The notes beneath the pieces are model-generated. The model was not told where the DNA came from. It searched no databases and saw only the letters and a list, made by a program, of their open reading frames with translations. A DNA stretch of 64,000 nucleotides from Actinoplanes sp. SE50/110. Its GTDB lineage: Bacteria > Actinomycetota > Actinomycetes > Mycobacteriales > Micromonosporaceae. This document shows positions 35,348 to 44,106 of the stretch, one piece after another. The position numbers were made by a program, and so were the translations under genes. The stretch covers positions 6,668,494-6,732,493 of the forward strand of contig NZ_LT827010.1 in the NCBI RefSeq assembly GCF_900119315.1, written 5' to 3'. Positions within the stretch are counted from its first letter, which is position 1. The number at the start of each line of letters is the position of its first letter.

Positions 35348-36685
35348 GTGCGCGGACTTCTGCTGGCGGCGTCGACCGCCGTCCTGCTGACCTGCTCCCC
35401 CACGGTGCCCGCGGCGGGCGGCTTCGCGATGCGGGTGCTCGCCGCCGGCCTACGGAACCCCTGGGAGGTGCTGACCGGGCCGGACGGCTGGCTCTGGGTG
35501 ACCGAGCGCAGCGGGCACCGGGTGCTGCGCATCGACCCGGGAACCGGCGCCACCAGGGTGGCCGGCACCGTCACCGAAGCGGTCGGGGGCACGCGGGGGC
35601 AGGACGGCCTGCTCGGCATGGCGCTGCGGTTGCCGGACGTCTACCTCGCCTACAGCTACGACGCCGACCCGTCCGCCGGCATGCGGGAGCAATTCAAGAT
35701 CTCCGATTTCCGGTACGACGCCTCGACCGGCACGCTGCGCCACCACGCCGACCTGCTGACCGGACTGCCGGCCAGCCCGGATCACGACGCCGGTCGGCTC
35801 GTGCTGGGCGAGGACGACAAGCTCTACTACACGATCGGCGACCAGGGCAACGACCAGCTCGACCGGTTCTGCCTGCGGAACCGGGCTCGCGACCTGCCGG
35901 CCGGGCCACGGGACCGGTCCGCCTACCAGGGCAAGGTGCTCCGGCTCGACCGGGACGGCACGGTTCCGGCCGACAATCCGGTGCTCGGCGGCGTACGCAC
36001 GCATGTCTGGTCCTACGGCCACCGCAATCCGCAGGGCCTGGTCTTCGGGCACGGCCGGCTGTACTCCAGCGAACAGGGCCCGAAAACCGACGACGAGATC
36101 AACCAGATCCGCCCGGGCGGGGACTACGGTTGGCCGCGGGTCGCCGGCCGCCGCGACGACAAGGCCTACCGGTACGCCGACTGGTCCGCTTCGGCGCCGG
36201 CGCCGTGCTCCTCGCTGACCTACAGCGACTACACGATCCCGCCCTCGGTGCCCACCTACACCGAGACCGGCTTCACCAGCCCGGCGTACACCGATCCGCT
36301 GCGCACCATCGGCACCGTGCCCGACGGCTACGATTTCCGCGACGCACGCTGCACCGGCGCCGCGAACATGTGCTGGCCCACCGTGGCACCGTCGAGCCTG
36401 GACTTCTACGACGCCCCGGGCATCCCGGCCTGGCGCGGGTCGCTGCTGATGCCGGCCCTCAAGGACGGCACGGTGTACCGGATCCCGCCCGGCGGCGCCG
36501 GCGACCCGGTCGCCGAACTGCACACCGTCGACCGCTACCGGGACGTCGCGATCAGCCCGGACGGCCGCACCGTCTTCGTCGCCACCGACCCGTCCGGAAC
36601 CACCCTCGGCCGCGACGGCCGGCCCACGACGAACCTGGAGCACCCGGGCGCCATCCTCGCCTACCACCACACCGCACCCTCCTGA
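35348..36685 (+). CDS. Secreted PQQ-dependent soluble glucose dehydrogenase (GdhB-like)
   Basis: The product has 445 residues with a signal peptide (cleavage near residue 24, PAAGG). The six-bladed propeller closely follows Acinetobacter soluble GDH: DHDAGRLVLGEDDKLYYTIG contains the catalytic His146, YGHRNPQGLVF contains the PQQ-binding Arg226, and SEQGPKTDDEINQI and YGWPRVAG are further shared blocks. The enzyme oxidises glucose or other aldoses using PQQ and Ca2+. The start is GTG 35348, 36 nt after the excalibur-like gene, so it may belong to the same transcript. No PQQ synthesis gene is in the window, so the cofactor would have to come from elsewhere. Confidence 0.87.
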   Translation: MRGLLLAASTAVLLTCSPTVPAAGGFAMRVLAAGLRNPWEVLTGPDGWLWVTERSGHRVLRIDPGTGATRVAGTVTEAVGGTRGQDGLLGMALRLPDVYLAYSYDADPSAGMREQFKISDFRYDASTGTLRHHADLLTGLPASPDHDAGRLVLGEDDKLYYTIGDQGNDQLDRFCLRNRARDLPAGPRDRSAYQGKVLRLDRDGTVPADNPVLGGVRTHVWSYGHRNPQGLVFGHGRLYSSEQGPKTDDEINQIRPGGDYGWPRVAGRRDDKAYRYADWSASAPAPCSSLTYSDYTIPPSVPTYTETGFTSPAYTDPLRTIGTVPDGYDFRDARCTGAANMCWPTVAPSSLDFYDAPGIPAWRGSLLMPALKDGTVYRIPPGGAGDPVAELHTVDRYRDVAISPDGRTVFVATDPSGTTLGRDGRPTTNLEHPGAILAYHHTAPS

Positions 36686-37119
36686 CCCGCGGCGAGATCG
36701 CCCGTGTCGTCGAGGCCGGGATCCGACTGGTCATCAGCCCGGCGCGGTCCGGAGAGGCTTCAGCGGGAACCGGCAGGGGTCGGCGAAGTCGTGGCGGGCG
36801 ACGCGGGTCGTCGAGGTGGAGGGCTCCGGCTCTTGGCGGACGTTCGCGCACCTACCGGTGGATCGCCTGCGCCGGCTGGAGCGGAGGTGCCTCGACTTCG
36901 CCGGCGGTGGGGCTGAGTGCGGAGGCGACGAAGCCGACCGCGCCCGGATTCTCCCGCACCGCAGCGCCGACCCGGCACCATCCACGTGATGCCGCTCCGC
37001 TACCTACTCCGGGCCACCAGGAGAAGCTCATCGACATCCGGATCGCGGCATGAGAGGGCCTGCCGGGCCGCGTGAGCGACAGCTGCGGTATTACGCTGGT
37101 TTCTCGGCCTTGGAGATCC
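36686..37119. other. Intergenic stretch with a possible decayed coding remnant
   Basis: This is 434 bp between the dehydrogenase gene and the IS element. In the plus frame ending at TGA 36987-36989 there is protein-like composition over about 80 codons (for example VVEVEGSGSWRTFAHL, then RLRRLERRCLDFAGGG), with high G/C in third positions but no start or ribosome site. It could be the tail of a gene cut away before or during IS insertion. I do not recognise the protein. Confidence 0.35.
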
Positions 37120-37128
37120 TTAAAACTC

Positions 37129-37973
37129 CTAACACGATCTCTGATCGGTCCAATTGATCAATCTGCGCCAGCAGATCAGGACGCAGGCAAGGCTGACGAA
37201 GCCGTCGTGGATGTCGAGGCGGCGCTCCCAGCGAACAGCCAATCGGCGGAACTGATGCAGCAGAGCGAAGGTCTGCTCGACGACGTACCGGAGCTTGCCG
37301 AGGCCCTTGATCCCGGTGGCCTTCGGTTTGGGGATGAGGGGTTCGGTGCCACGTTCACGGCAGGCCTGGCGGAACGCCGCACTGCTGTAGGCCTTGTCAG
37401 CCAGCAGCGCCGCGAACCGGCGCCGAGGCCGGCCCAGCCTGCCGGCGATCGGCGGGTAGCAGTCGAGCAGATCCAGGGCACGTTTGATGTCAGGTACGTT
37501 CGCGCCGCTGGTCAGCACGTAGATCGGGGTGCCGTTGCCGTCGCAGATCAGGTGGTGCTTGGAGCCGGGCTTGCCCCGGTTGACCGGCGACGGGCCTGTC
37601 CCGGCACCCCCTTTTTAGCGTCGATGTGACTGGCGTCAATCGCCGCTCTCGACCAGTCGATCCGGTTCGCCGCGTTCAGCTTGTCCAGCAGTATCTGGTG
37701 GACCTGGTCGAACACGCCTGCCTCGGTCCACCGCTGCAGCCTGCGCCAGCAGGTCATCCCCGAGCCGAACCCGAGCTCCTGCGGCAGGTCCTCCCAGCCG
37801 ATCCCGGTGTGCAGGACGAACAGGATGCCCTGCAAGCACAGCCGGTCCGGCACCGGCCGCGGTCCCGGCGCCCTCGCTGGCCAAGCAGGCAGCACCGGCT
37901 CGATCAGCTTCCACAACTCGTCATCGACGACCCAGGCCTTGCTCACGAAGACCGGAACGAGACTGATCCTCAC
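37129..37973 (-). CDS. IS5-type DDE transposase made by programmed -1 frameshift
   Basis: The first frame (37973 to about 37548) carries the helix-turn-helix part and the first catalytic Asp in AAIDASHIDAKKG. The second frame (about 37606 to 37129) continues with NRGKPGSKHHLICDGNG, then ADKAYSS (second Asp) and the YVVEQTFALLHQFRRLAVRW glutamate region. At the junction the message reads GCT AAA AAG GGG GTG. A -1 slip on A-AAG-GGG gives GGT GCC GGG and joins the frames exactly. The product would be about 280 residues. GTG 37973 is the likely start. Confidence 0.85.
37607..37616 (-). other. Slippery A5G5 site of the transposase gene
   Basis: On the coding (minus) strand five A are followed by five G. 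The heptamer A AAG GGG lets both ribosomal tRNAs re-pair after a -1 slip, and the new frame is the one that continues the transposase. This is the classic expression control of IS5/IS427 elements. Confidence 0.75.
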
Positions 37974-38033
37974 TCCGCAACGCTGATGAACATCGATTCA
38001 ACAGATCGTGTTAGGTGCTTTTAAGCTCGTGAC

Positions 38034-39062
38034 GTGAGTAGCTTCCCGGCACAGGCGGGCCGAGTTCGGAACGTCGGTTTGCCGCTGCACCACCGTTTAC
38101 TTGCGCTACGTGAATGTGTTCTGCATTTCGCCCCGTACGGTTTTCGTGCCACCTGGCACCACCTGGTCCTCCGAGCGGGTATACCCGTGTCGTTGGAGTC
38201 AGATCCTGACTCGCTTCTTCGCGCCGTTGCCGAATTGGAGGACGCTCGACGACTCTGGCTCGCCGAAGTGCAGGCGTTCTCTGTGCGACGTCGGAAGGAT
38301 AAGGCTGTGGGCCGACGTCGACCTGGAGACGATGACGCTTGGTATGCATGGCCGCAATGGCTCGCGTTCTGCCCAGATCCGGAGCATCACCCGACGGAAC
38401 CCCTGGTGACAGTGGTGGCCCGCCTGATTGACGCGTACCGGTCAGGCGAAGTCCCCGCTGACCGCTGCCCGGCGTGCGAGCGCACTCGGCTGCCGCCGCA
38501 TTGTCCGCATTGTGGAGCCCGCTCCTGGGACCGGTCGGCATATCCCTGGAACGCGTCGGGCGATCGCCCCCCAGTTCCTCCTCGCGCCAGCTTGCCGTGG
38601 CCCTTGATCTGGCAGCGCGCGGTACGGCGGGACACGACGGTCGGCGGTGGAGACATCTGGGAGTTCAGGGCGGAGTACACGCCGACCAGCAACGACGGCC
38701 GTTTCGGGATTTTCCAACTCTACGTTCGTGGCAACGCGCTCGGTGATGCCACGACCACCGCCCTCTATCCGCATATCCAGGATCTACAGACCTTGGTCGC
38801 CATCGCAGAATGGCGGAGCACGCACGGACCGAAGCCTCTGATCCTTGGCGATACCTTCGACCACCTGACCATCACGCTTGAAACAACCGAGCAAGATATG
38901 GTCTTCGCGTTCACTACCCGCCCGAAACGGGCGTGGGGTGAACCGCCACCATGGGCCCCACCGCCAGGGAGGAGGATGCGCCTAATCGTGCGGCGCGCGG
39001 AGGTAATCAGTGCATGGCGTGAGGCAGAGCCTGAACTCCGAAGATTTCTTACTCACGCTTAG
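38034..39062 (+). CDS. Hypothetical protein with a zinc-ribbon-like Cys cluster, 5' end next to IS
   Basis: The longest reading starts at GTG 38034, only 10 bp after the IS-flanking TTAA, with no ribosome site, so the original start or promoter may have been displaced. The product is up to 342 residues. A central CPACERTRLPPHCPHC pattern (two CxxC knuckles, about residues 147-162) could bind zinc. The C-terminal 130 residues have alternating strands (FQLYVRGNALG, LTITLETTEQDMVFAFT). I do not recognise the family. Base use is visibly richer in A/T than in neighbours, consistent with acquired DNA. Confidence 0.55.
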   Translation: MSSFPAQAGRVRNVGLPLHHRLLALRECVLHFAPYGFRATWHHLVLRAGIPVSLESDPDSLLRAVAELEDARRLWLAEVQAFSVRRRKDKAVGRRRPGDDDAWYAWPQWLAFCPDPEHHPTEPLVTVVARLIDAYRSGEVPADRCPACERTRLPPHCPHCGARSWDRSAYPWNASGDRPPVPPRASLPWPLIWQRAVRRDTTVGGGDIWEFRAEYTPTSNDGRFGIFQLYVRGNALGDATTTALYPHIQDLQTLVAIAEWRSTHGPKPLILGDTFDHLTITLETTEQDMVFAFTTRPKRAWGEPPPWAPPPGRRMRLIVRRAEVISAWREAEPELRRFLTHA

Positions 39063-39153
39063 CAGAATCCTCTTACACCAGCAGGCTGAAATAACCACGC
39101 ACTGTCATCGGCATGAGCGGGTGCGGAGTCGCCAAGAGTGGCTGCGGGCTCCC

Positions 39154-39843
39154 CTATCGAAGGGGTTCGTCGATGAGCCAGGTCGTCACGACGGTCGGCA
39201 CAGGGCTCATGGCGCGTCCGTCAGCCGCCAGTCGCGCTTCGAAGCCGTTGACGTACACGAGTCGCTCGTCATCGCTCCACCAACCCACTGAGAATCCGCT
39301 TGCCGATTTCACCGGCCGTAGGCCTGGATGGCGAGCGCGGAGGGCGGTCAGGTAGGCATTGGCATCCAGCGGAGTCGCGGCGGACAAAAGCCGCTGCTGG
39401 CGGGCGTGATGAAGTAGGGCATCACACTCCAAAAAGTGGTCAAGCGAGGGAAACGCCGGCACATCCACGTGCAGAAAGCCGAACCACACCGCTTCGTCGG
39501 GCCGTACGAGTCCACTGCGACAACCGTCGGGCGTGACGTCCATGACGGCGTACTCGAAAAGAACCTGCGCGGTATCGCGATCCACCTCGAACGAGGGCTC
39601 GAACACGATCTCGGCGCCGCGGAAATGGCTGAAGTAGGTCAACCCCGAATATCGTTGCTGGATGCGCCGGAAAGTGGTCAGGGCGCTCTCGTCGCTGTGT
39701 CCAAGCACCGAGCGCATCGCAGCCCGGCACTCGTCATCGCTCGGTCCTGCCTCAACAGGCACCACCCGCGCGTGCGCAGTCAAGAAATCCTGCGCACGCG
39801 CGCCCAGCGGCGAAGGGTGGACAAGGACGTGCGCGTGCGACAT
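39154..39843 (-). CDS. Hypothetical protein
   Basis: The product has 229 residues from ATG 39843, chosen because GGAG lies at a good distance; GTG 39861 is the longer alternative. It has no signal or membrane segment. Features include QRYSGLTYFSHFRGAEIVFE and a C-terminal SVGWWSDDERLVYVNGFEAR with WLIDEPLR at the end. I do not recognise the family. It is one of three same-strand unknown genes in an A/T-richer patch beside an IS element. Confidence 0.55.
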   Translation of the reverse strand: MSHAHVLVHPSPLGARAQDFLTAHARVVPVEAGPSDDECRAAMRSVLGHSDESALTTFRRIQQRYSGLTYFSHFRGAEIVFEPSFEVDRDTAQVLFEYAVMDVTPDGCRSGLVRPDEAVWFGFLHVDVPAFPSLDHFLECDALLHHARQQRLLSAATPLDANAYLTALRARHPGLRPVKSASGFSVGWWSDDERLVYVNGFEARLAADGRAMSPVPTVVTTWLIDEPLR

Positions 39844-39885
39844 CAGCCCATTCTCCGACACGGTGAGGCATGCGTGGCCGCTGGT

Positions 39886-40269
39886 TCAACGTCCGCTTCT
39901 CGGCACGATCGCGCCGTGTTGTCCGGCGATGGCCGGTATCTGGCAGAACGGATGCTGGTGGACAACGGCGGCATCGGGAACGCGACCGGAGGTCAGCAGA
40001 GCGTCCAGTTCGCCGAGCAGCACTTCCAGGTCGTCCAGCCCGGTCAGGTCGTAGTGCTTGCTAACCGCTTGATCATCGGAGACACGGACGGCATCAAGCT
40101 CCGCTTCGCCGCTGATCCAGATCAGCAGGCCGCCCTGCCAGGCCGCCGACTCGAACTCACTGACGATCACCGGCTTGCCGTGGTTCGGCGCGACCGGGCG
40201 AAGCCGCCATTCGAGTCCCAGCCGTTCCCAGGGTCTCGGCCCGAGCCGACACGGCTGGCCCCAGCTCAT
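39886..40269 (-). CDS. Small hypothetical protein, possibly frameshifted at its 5' end
   Basis: The product has 127 residues as read from ATG 40269. The middle (PVIVSEFESAAWQGGLLIWI, then SKHYDLTGLDDLEVLLGELD) looks like a genuine folded core. The first 20 residues are rich in Arg/Pro and look like noise, whereas the frame next to it reads VPIVNFPLDELGPAVSARAE over the same DNA, a more natural N terminus. A small indel near 40215-40235 may therefore have broken the start. The family is unknown. Confidence 0.45.
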   Translation of the reverse strand: MSWGQPCRLGPRPWERLGLEWRLRPVAPNHGKPVIVSEFESAAWQGGLLIWISGEAELDAVRVSDDQAVSKHYDLTGLDDLEVLLGELDALLTSGRVPDAAVVHQHPFCQIPAIAGQHGAIVPRSGR

Positions 40270-40342
40270 CCAGAGGGAAGTTCACGATCGGCACTATCGC
40301 AAGGCGCCCACTCGGCCGTGCTCCGCCTGATGGCATTACGCG

Positions 40343-40816
40343 TCAGTCGAACCAGTTGAACAGCAGATCTCCGAGTCGAGACGGACGGTGGTAGACGACA
40401 TCACGCCGCTCATCCGCCGTGAGCGCGTGCAGATGGTGCTCGCTGAGCGGTTCATTGAGCTGTTCTGGGCTGGCCACCTGAAATCCTCGCTCCGAGAACA
40501 CCCCGCTGCCTGGCACGGCTGCGAACACCACAGCGATCTCCTGAGGATCGGTCGCCTCGGCCGCAGCGACCAACACCGCGGCCGCGTTGAACAAGATGGC
40601 CCCTGCGATACTGTCACGGGCTTCCACGCCCACCCGGTAATAGTTGCGGCCCACCGCCGGTTCCTCGGCAGCGGTGACAACGGCCCCGCCGACGCTTCTC
40701 ATCGCCTCGTGCATGGCGGCGAGCCAGGAAGCACGCGCGGCGTGATCGACGTGGGGCTTGGTCACACCCGGCTGCAGCAGTTCGCTGATCTCCACGAGTT
40801 CATCGTCGAGCATCAC
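40343..40816 (-). CDS. Hypothetical protein
   Basis: The product has 157 residues. The start is GTG 40816 or the adjacent ATG 40813. It is an acidic, helix-rich protein with LAAMHEAMRSVGGAVVTAAE and a C-terminal LHALTADERRDVVYHRPSRLGD. It has no recognised domain and no membrane segment. It sits 73 bp upstream of the preceding small gene on the same strand and may share its transcript. Confidence 0.5.
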   Translation of the reverse strand: MMLDDELVEISELLQPGVTKPHVDHAARASWLAAMHEAMRSVGGAVVTAAEEPAVGRNYYRVGVEARDSIAGAILFNAAAVLVAAAEATDPQEIAVVFAAVPGSGVFSERGFQVASPEQLNEPLSEHHLHALTADERRDVVYHRPSRLGDLLFNWFD

Positions 40817-41075
40817 CCGACGAAGGTCGAACTCGCCCGCCCCTGGGCTGTTGCGGCCGCGAGTTCAGACGCGTTCGGCGTCAGTATTCGTGAACTCACC
40901 GGGGATCGGCCTGGACGTCTTCTACTGCCAGCCAGGCATCGAAGGAGCCCACGAGACGGGCGGCGTCGAAGGCTAGATCGGCTGGTTCCGCCGCATTCAC
41001 CTTGTCCCAGTGCCTTCTCTGAACCAGCGAGCGGGTGCTTCCCGCCCTGGCGGTAGGGGAAGCGAGAATGAGCGG

Positions 41076-41486
41076 ATGGGTGATCATCAGCTTTGTCGTC
41101 TTTCCGTTAATGACGGCGAACTGGAGCTCGCCGGCCCGCCGGCCGCACTCCGTGCCCTCAGCCAGCGGCTCCGCCAGTCAGGTGCGACACCTCTGGAGGT
41201 AGCGATCGCCGGCGGCTCTGTGGTGCAGGAGGTGACCGGCGGCCCGCTGCTCGTCGGCCTGCGAGATGCGACCACGTTGCATGTTTCCGGCGGCCGCGAA
41301 TACCTCGACATCTTGTGGGACGGGCTCGACGGCGTGGCGCATCTGGCCGAGGCCGCGGACGACCGGGGCGTGAACCGGCATCAGCACATCGAGTACCTTC
41401 CCGGCGACGAATATCGATCGCCGGACTCAAACCCCTTAGTCATCGTGGCCGACTGGCCGCAAGAGCCGATCCCGGTGCCGCGTTGA
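41076..41486 (+). CDS. Hypothetical protein
   Basis: The product has 136 residues from ATG 41076 (GGGGAAG about 14 nt upstream); longer in-frame starts lack support. The N-terminal LSVNDGELELAGPPAALRAL and the following SGGREYLDILWDGLDGVAHL suggest a small alpha/beta fold. Similar short acidic proteins occur as accessory or immunity-like genes, but no such role can be shown. The 259 bp before it hold only a doubtful short reading on the minus strand. Confidence 0.55.
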   Translation: MGDHQLCRLSVNDGELELAGPPAALRALSQRLRQSGATPLEVAIAGGSVVQEVTGGPLLVGLRDATTLHVSGGREYLDILWDGLDGVAHLAEAADDRGVNRHQHIEYLPGDEYRSPDSNPLVIVADWPQEPIPVPR

Positions 41487-41610
41487 CCGCGGCTCTTGCT
41501 GCTGCTCAGTTCAGCGCACGCCCTTGAGATGGTGACAAGTCATTCGGCGGCTCGATGGTCTGGAGGGTCAACCGCCGTGGTCCGGCCGGCGATCGTGGCG
41601 ACGAGCACCG

Positions 41611-41830
41611 TCACGTCGCGTAGCTGAGGAGTCTCGGGTGGCGGCCGTCGCCGACACCGAGGCCGATGTGGCGGTGACCGCGGCGGGCGGCGAAAGCCTC
41701 GGCGGTGTGAATGACGGCGGTGCCGATGCCGTGGGATTGCCGCTCGGTGGGCCGGCCGGCCAAGGCGTTGATCCCAGGGCGGTCAGGCCCGCGTTCGGGA
41801 ATTTCGGCATCCGCGCCACTGACGGCGGCC
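41611..41830 (-). pseudogene. Remnant of a GNAT acetyltransferase
   Basis: On the minus strand the frame ending at 41611 reads INALAGRPTERQSHGIGTAV, continuing with HTAEAFAARRGHRHIGLGVG. This is the acetyl-CoA motif A of GNAT enzymes. It breaks off after DGRHPRLLSYAT, where DNPRARALYERLGY is usual, and no proper N-terminal half is readable upstream. Only about 65 codons of a 150-codon gene remain, so it is a decayed fragment in the same accessory patch as the IS. Confidence 0.55.
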
Positions 41831-41977
41831 GATCGCAGCGGCGTACCTGATCGCCCCTTCGACGGGCCGCCACACGCGGCAGGCGGACCGGCGGCCCCGA
41901 CGGTGCATACAGCTGCCGGGCGCCGGGTACGCACCGCTGGCGATCCGGCGGGGTGCCGGCGCGGAAGGAGATCCGCC

Positions 41978-42136
41978 ATGCGTGCGCTGCTTGTCACCCT
42001 CGGTGTTGCCGCGGTGGTGCTGATCGTGCTGGGACTGCTGCTCAAAGCGCTGAAGTGGCTGCTGATCATCGGCGTCGTGGCGCTGATCGCCTCGATCGTC
42101 CTCGGGGTCGTCAAGGGACGCCGCGCGTTGCGCTGA
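41978..42136 (+). CDS. Small membrane protein, 52 residues
   Basis: ATG 41978 follows AAGGAG at good spacing. The peptide has two hydrophobic stretches (LLVTLGVAAVVLIVLGLLLK and WLLIIGVVALIASIVLGVVK) and a basic end KGRRALR. Such short hydrophobic proteins are common in actinomycete genomes as unassigned membrane peptides. It stands 80 bp before the WD40 gene, same strand. Confidence 0.65.
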   Translation: MRALLVTLGVAAVVLIVLGLLLKALKWLLIIGVVALIASIVLGVVKGRRALR

Positions 42137-42216
42137 CCGGCGGGCGGCGGCGTCCGGCCCGGGGTGCGGGCGCTGGGTAACCTGGCGGTCGGCTCGACAT
42201 CGGGGAGGCGGCCGAC

Positions 42217-44106
42217 ATGGACGACGCGGTGATCGCCTGGGAGCGGCCGGCCCGCAGGCTGCGGCCGGCACTCCGGGTCGACGTGGAGGGTGCCGAGGTG
42301 GTGGCCGTCGTCACCGGCGGCGACGGCCGCACCCTGCTGGCGGTCGCCGGCGGGGACGGGCCGCCCGCGGTCGTGTCGCTGTGGGACACGGCGACCGGCG
42401 AGCGGGTCGGCGAGCCGCTGACCCACCCGGCGGAGGCGGTCCTGGCGATGGTGGCGCTGCCCGGCCTCCTCGCGGTCGCCTACGCCGACGCCGACGGTCC
42501 GCTGGTGCAGGTGTGGCGCCCGGCATCGGGTGAGCGGGTCGGCGCGCCCCTGCCCGGCCCGTTCGACGGGTCGGGCCTGGCGGCGGTTTCGGTTCCGGAC
42601 GGCCGTCACCTGCTCGCCGTCGTCGAGGAGGTGGCGGGCACGCTGCGACTGTGGGACCCGGCCACCGGCGATCCGGTGGCCGGTCCGTGGCCGCCGGGCA
42701 TCTGGGCGGTGACGGCGGCGAAAACCTCGGACGGCCGTCCCCTGCTGCTGACCCTGCACGGCGACGACAGCCAGGCGGTGGTCCGCTCCTGGGATCCGCT
42801 GACCGGGGATCCGCTGGGCCAGGTGCTGCGTACCCGGCACGACGAGGCCCACCCGCATCGGCTGGTGGCCCTGCCGCAACCGGACGGCCGGCTGATCCTG
42901 GCGGTGTCCCGAGGGGACGAGGACGACGGTCTCGTCACCCGGCTGTGGGACGCGGCCACCGGCCGGCGGATCGGCGGCCCGATCGAGGGTGCCGGCCCAC
43001 TGGCCGTGCCCGGCCCGGTTCCGTTGCTGGCCGCCGGGGGCGGGCTGTGGGATCCGGGTTCCGGCCGCCGGGTCGGTGACGCCGGCACGAACGGCGTCCC
43101 GCGGCCGGTGGCGGCAGTGCCCGGTGACCCCACCCTGCTGGCCGGGCCGGGCCCGGACGGCACCCTGTGGCTGTGGGATCCGGCGGAGACACCACCGCTG
43201 CCCGACGCCGAACGGGTCGGCCCGGTGGACCTGCTGGCGCCGGTGACGCTGCCCGGCGGCCGCACGGTGCTGACCACCGGCGTCCGCTTCTGGGACGTGC
43301 TCACCGGCGAACCCGCCCGCGCTCCCCTGACCGGGCACGCCGGGGCTGTCACCGCCGTGGCGTCGGCATCCCTGCCGGACGGCCGGCTCGTGCTGGTGAC
43401 CTGCGACCAGGCCGGCACCATCCGCTCCCGGGACCCGGTGACCGGCAAGCTCCTCGCCGAGGTGCCCGCGGCCCGCTCGCACGTGGTCCGCTCGATGGCG
43501 CCGATCGTCATGCCGGACGGGCGCACCCTGCTCGCCGTCGGCAACGACGTGAACGTCCTGCGGCTGCGCGATCCGGAGACCGGGGCCAGTGCCAGCGACA
43601 TGTTCACCCGGCTCGACCGGCCGCCGCTGCGGGCGGTCGCGGCGGTGCCGATGCCGGACGGCCGCACGCTGCTGGCCGCGAGCAACGCCACGCCGGCACG
43701 CGGCGGCAGCTGGGCGGCCCGGCTGTGGGATCCGGTCACCGGGCTGCCGGTCGGCGACCCGTTCGCCGAGCGGGCGCCGGTGTGGTCGCTGGCCGCGACA
43801 CCGGCCGGGCACGACCGTGTACTGCTGGCGGTCGGCACCGCCGACGGCACGGTCCAGGTCCACGACGTCGTCAGCCGGGAGGTCCTCGGCGAGCTACCCG
43901 GCCGGCACCCGTGCCTGCTCACCGACGCCGGCGGCGGGCAGGTGCTGGCCGTCGCCCGCCGGGACGAGGTCGAGTTGCGGGATCCGCTGGACTGGCGCCG
44001 CCTGAGCTCGCACCGGATGGGCAGCAAGGTGCTCACCCTGGCCGCGGCCGGCTCCCGGCTGGCGATCGGATGTGCCGAGGGCCTCGCCGTGCTGACGGTC
44101 GCATGA
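42217..44106 (+). CDS. WD40-like beta-propeller protein (about 13-14 repeats)
   Basis: The product has 629 residues, made almost wholly of repeats of about 43 residues with the ends VSLWDTATGERVGEPL, VQVWRPASGERVGAPL, LRLWDPATGDPVAGPW and similar. Thirteen to fourteen such units fit two seven-bladed propellers. Most units have LPDGRxLLA before the WD strand. There is no signal peptide, so it is cytoplasmic and probably a protein-binding scaffold. Its stop overlaps the ATG of the next, larger WD40 protein (ATGA), so the two are made together. Confidence 0.85.
   Translation: MDDAVIAWERPARRLRPALRVDVEGAEVVAVVTGGDGRTLLAVAGGDGPPAVVSLWDTATGERVGEPLTHPAEAVLAMVALPGLLAVAYADADGPLVQVWRPASGERVGAPLPGPFDGSGLAAVSVPDGRHLLAVVEEVAGTLRLWDPATGDPVAGPWPPGIWAVTAAKTSDGRPLLLTLHGDDSQAVVRSWDPLTGDPLGQVLRTRHDEAHPHRLVALPQPDGRLILAVSRGDEDDGLVTRLWDAATGRRIGGPIEGAGPLAVPGPVPLLAAGGGLWDPGSGRRVGDAGTNGVPRPVAAVPGDPTLLAGPGPDGTLWLWDPAETPPLPDAERVGPVDLLAPVTLPGGRTVLTTGVRFWDVLTGEPARAPLTGHAGAVTAVASASLPDGRLVLVTCDQAGTIRSRDPVTGKLLAEVPAARSHVVRSMAPIVMPDGRTLLAVGNDVNVLRLRDPETGASASDMFTRLDRPPLRAVAAVPMPDGRTLLAASNATPARGGSWAARLWDPVTGLPVGDPFAERAPVWSLAATPAGHDRVLLAVGTADGTVQVHDVVSREVLGELPGRHPCLLTDAGGGQVLAVARRDEVELRDPLDWRRLSSHRMGSKVLTLAAAGSRLAIGCAEGLAVLTVA

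Larger units (their letters stand above)
37124..38020. mobile_element. IS5-family (IS427-like) insertion sequence
   Basis: The element is about 0.9 kb. Terminal inverted repeats share CCTAACACGATCT (37128-37140) and its reverse complement AGATCGTGTTAGG (38003-38015), with a few less matched bases outside. TTAA flanks both sides (37120-37123 and 38021-38024), a possible target duplication. The single transposase gene is read in two frames on the minus strand, and its stop lies inside the left repeat. The reading frames are otherwise intact, so the copy may be active. Confidence 0.85.

Noticed and set aside
40896..41087. 63-codon open frame on the minus strand before the gene at 41076
   Set aside because: The middle looks somewhat protein-like, but there is no ribosome site and the start overlaps the divergent gene's start region. 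Left out as unsupported.
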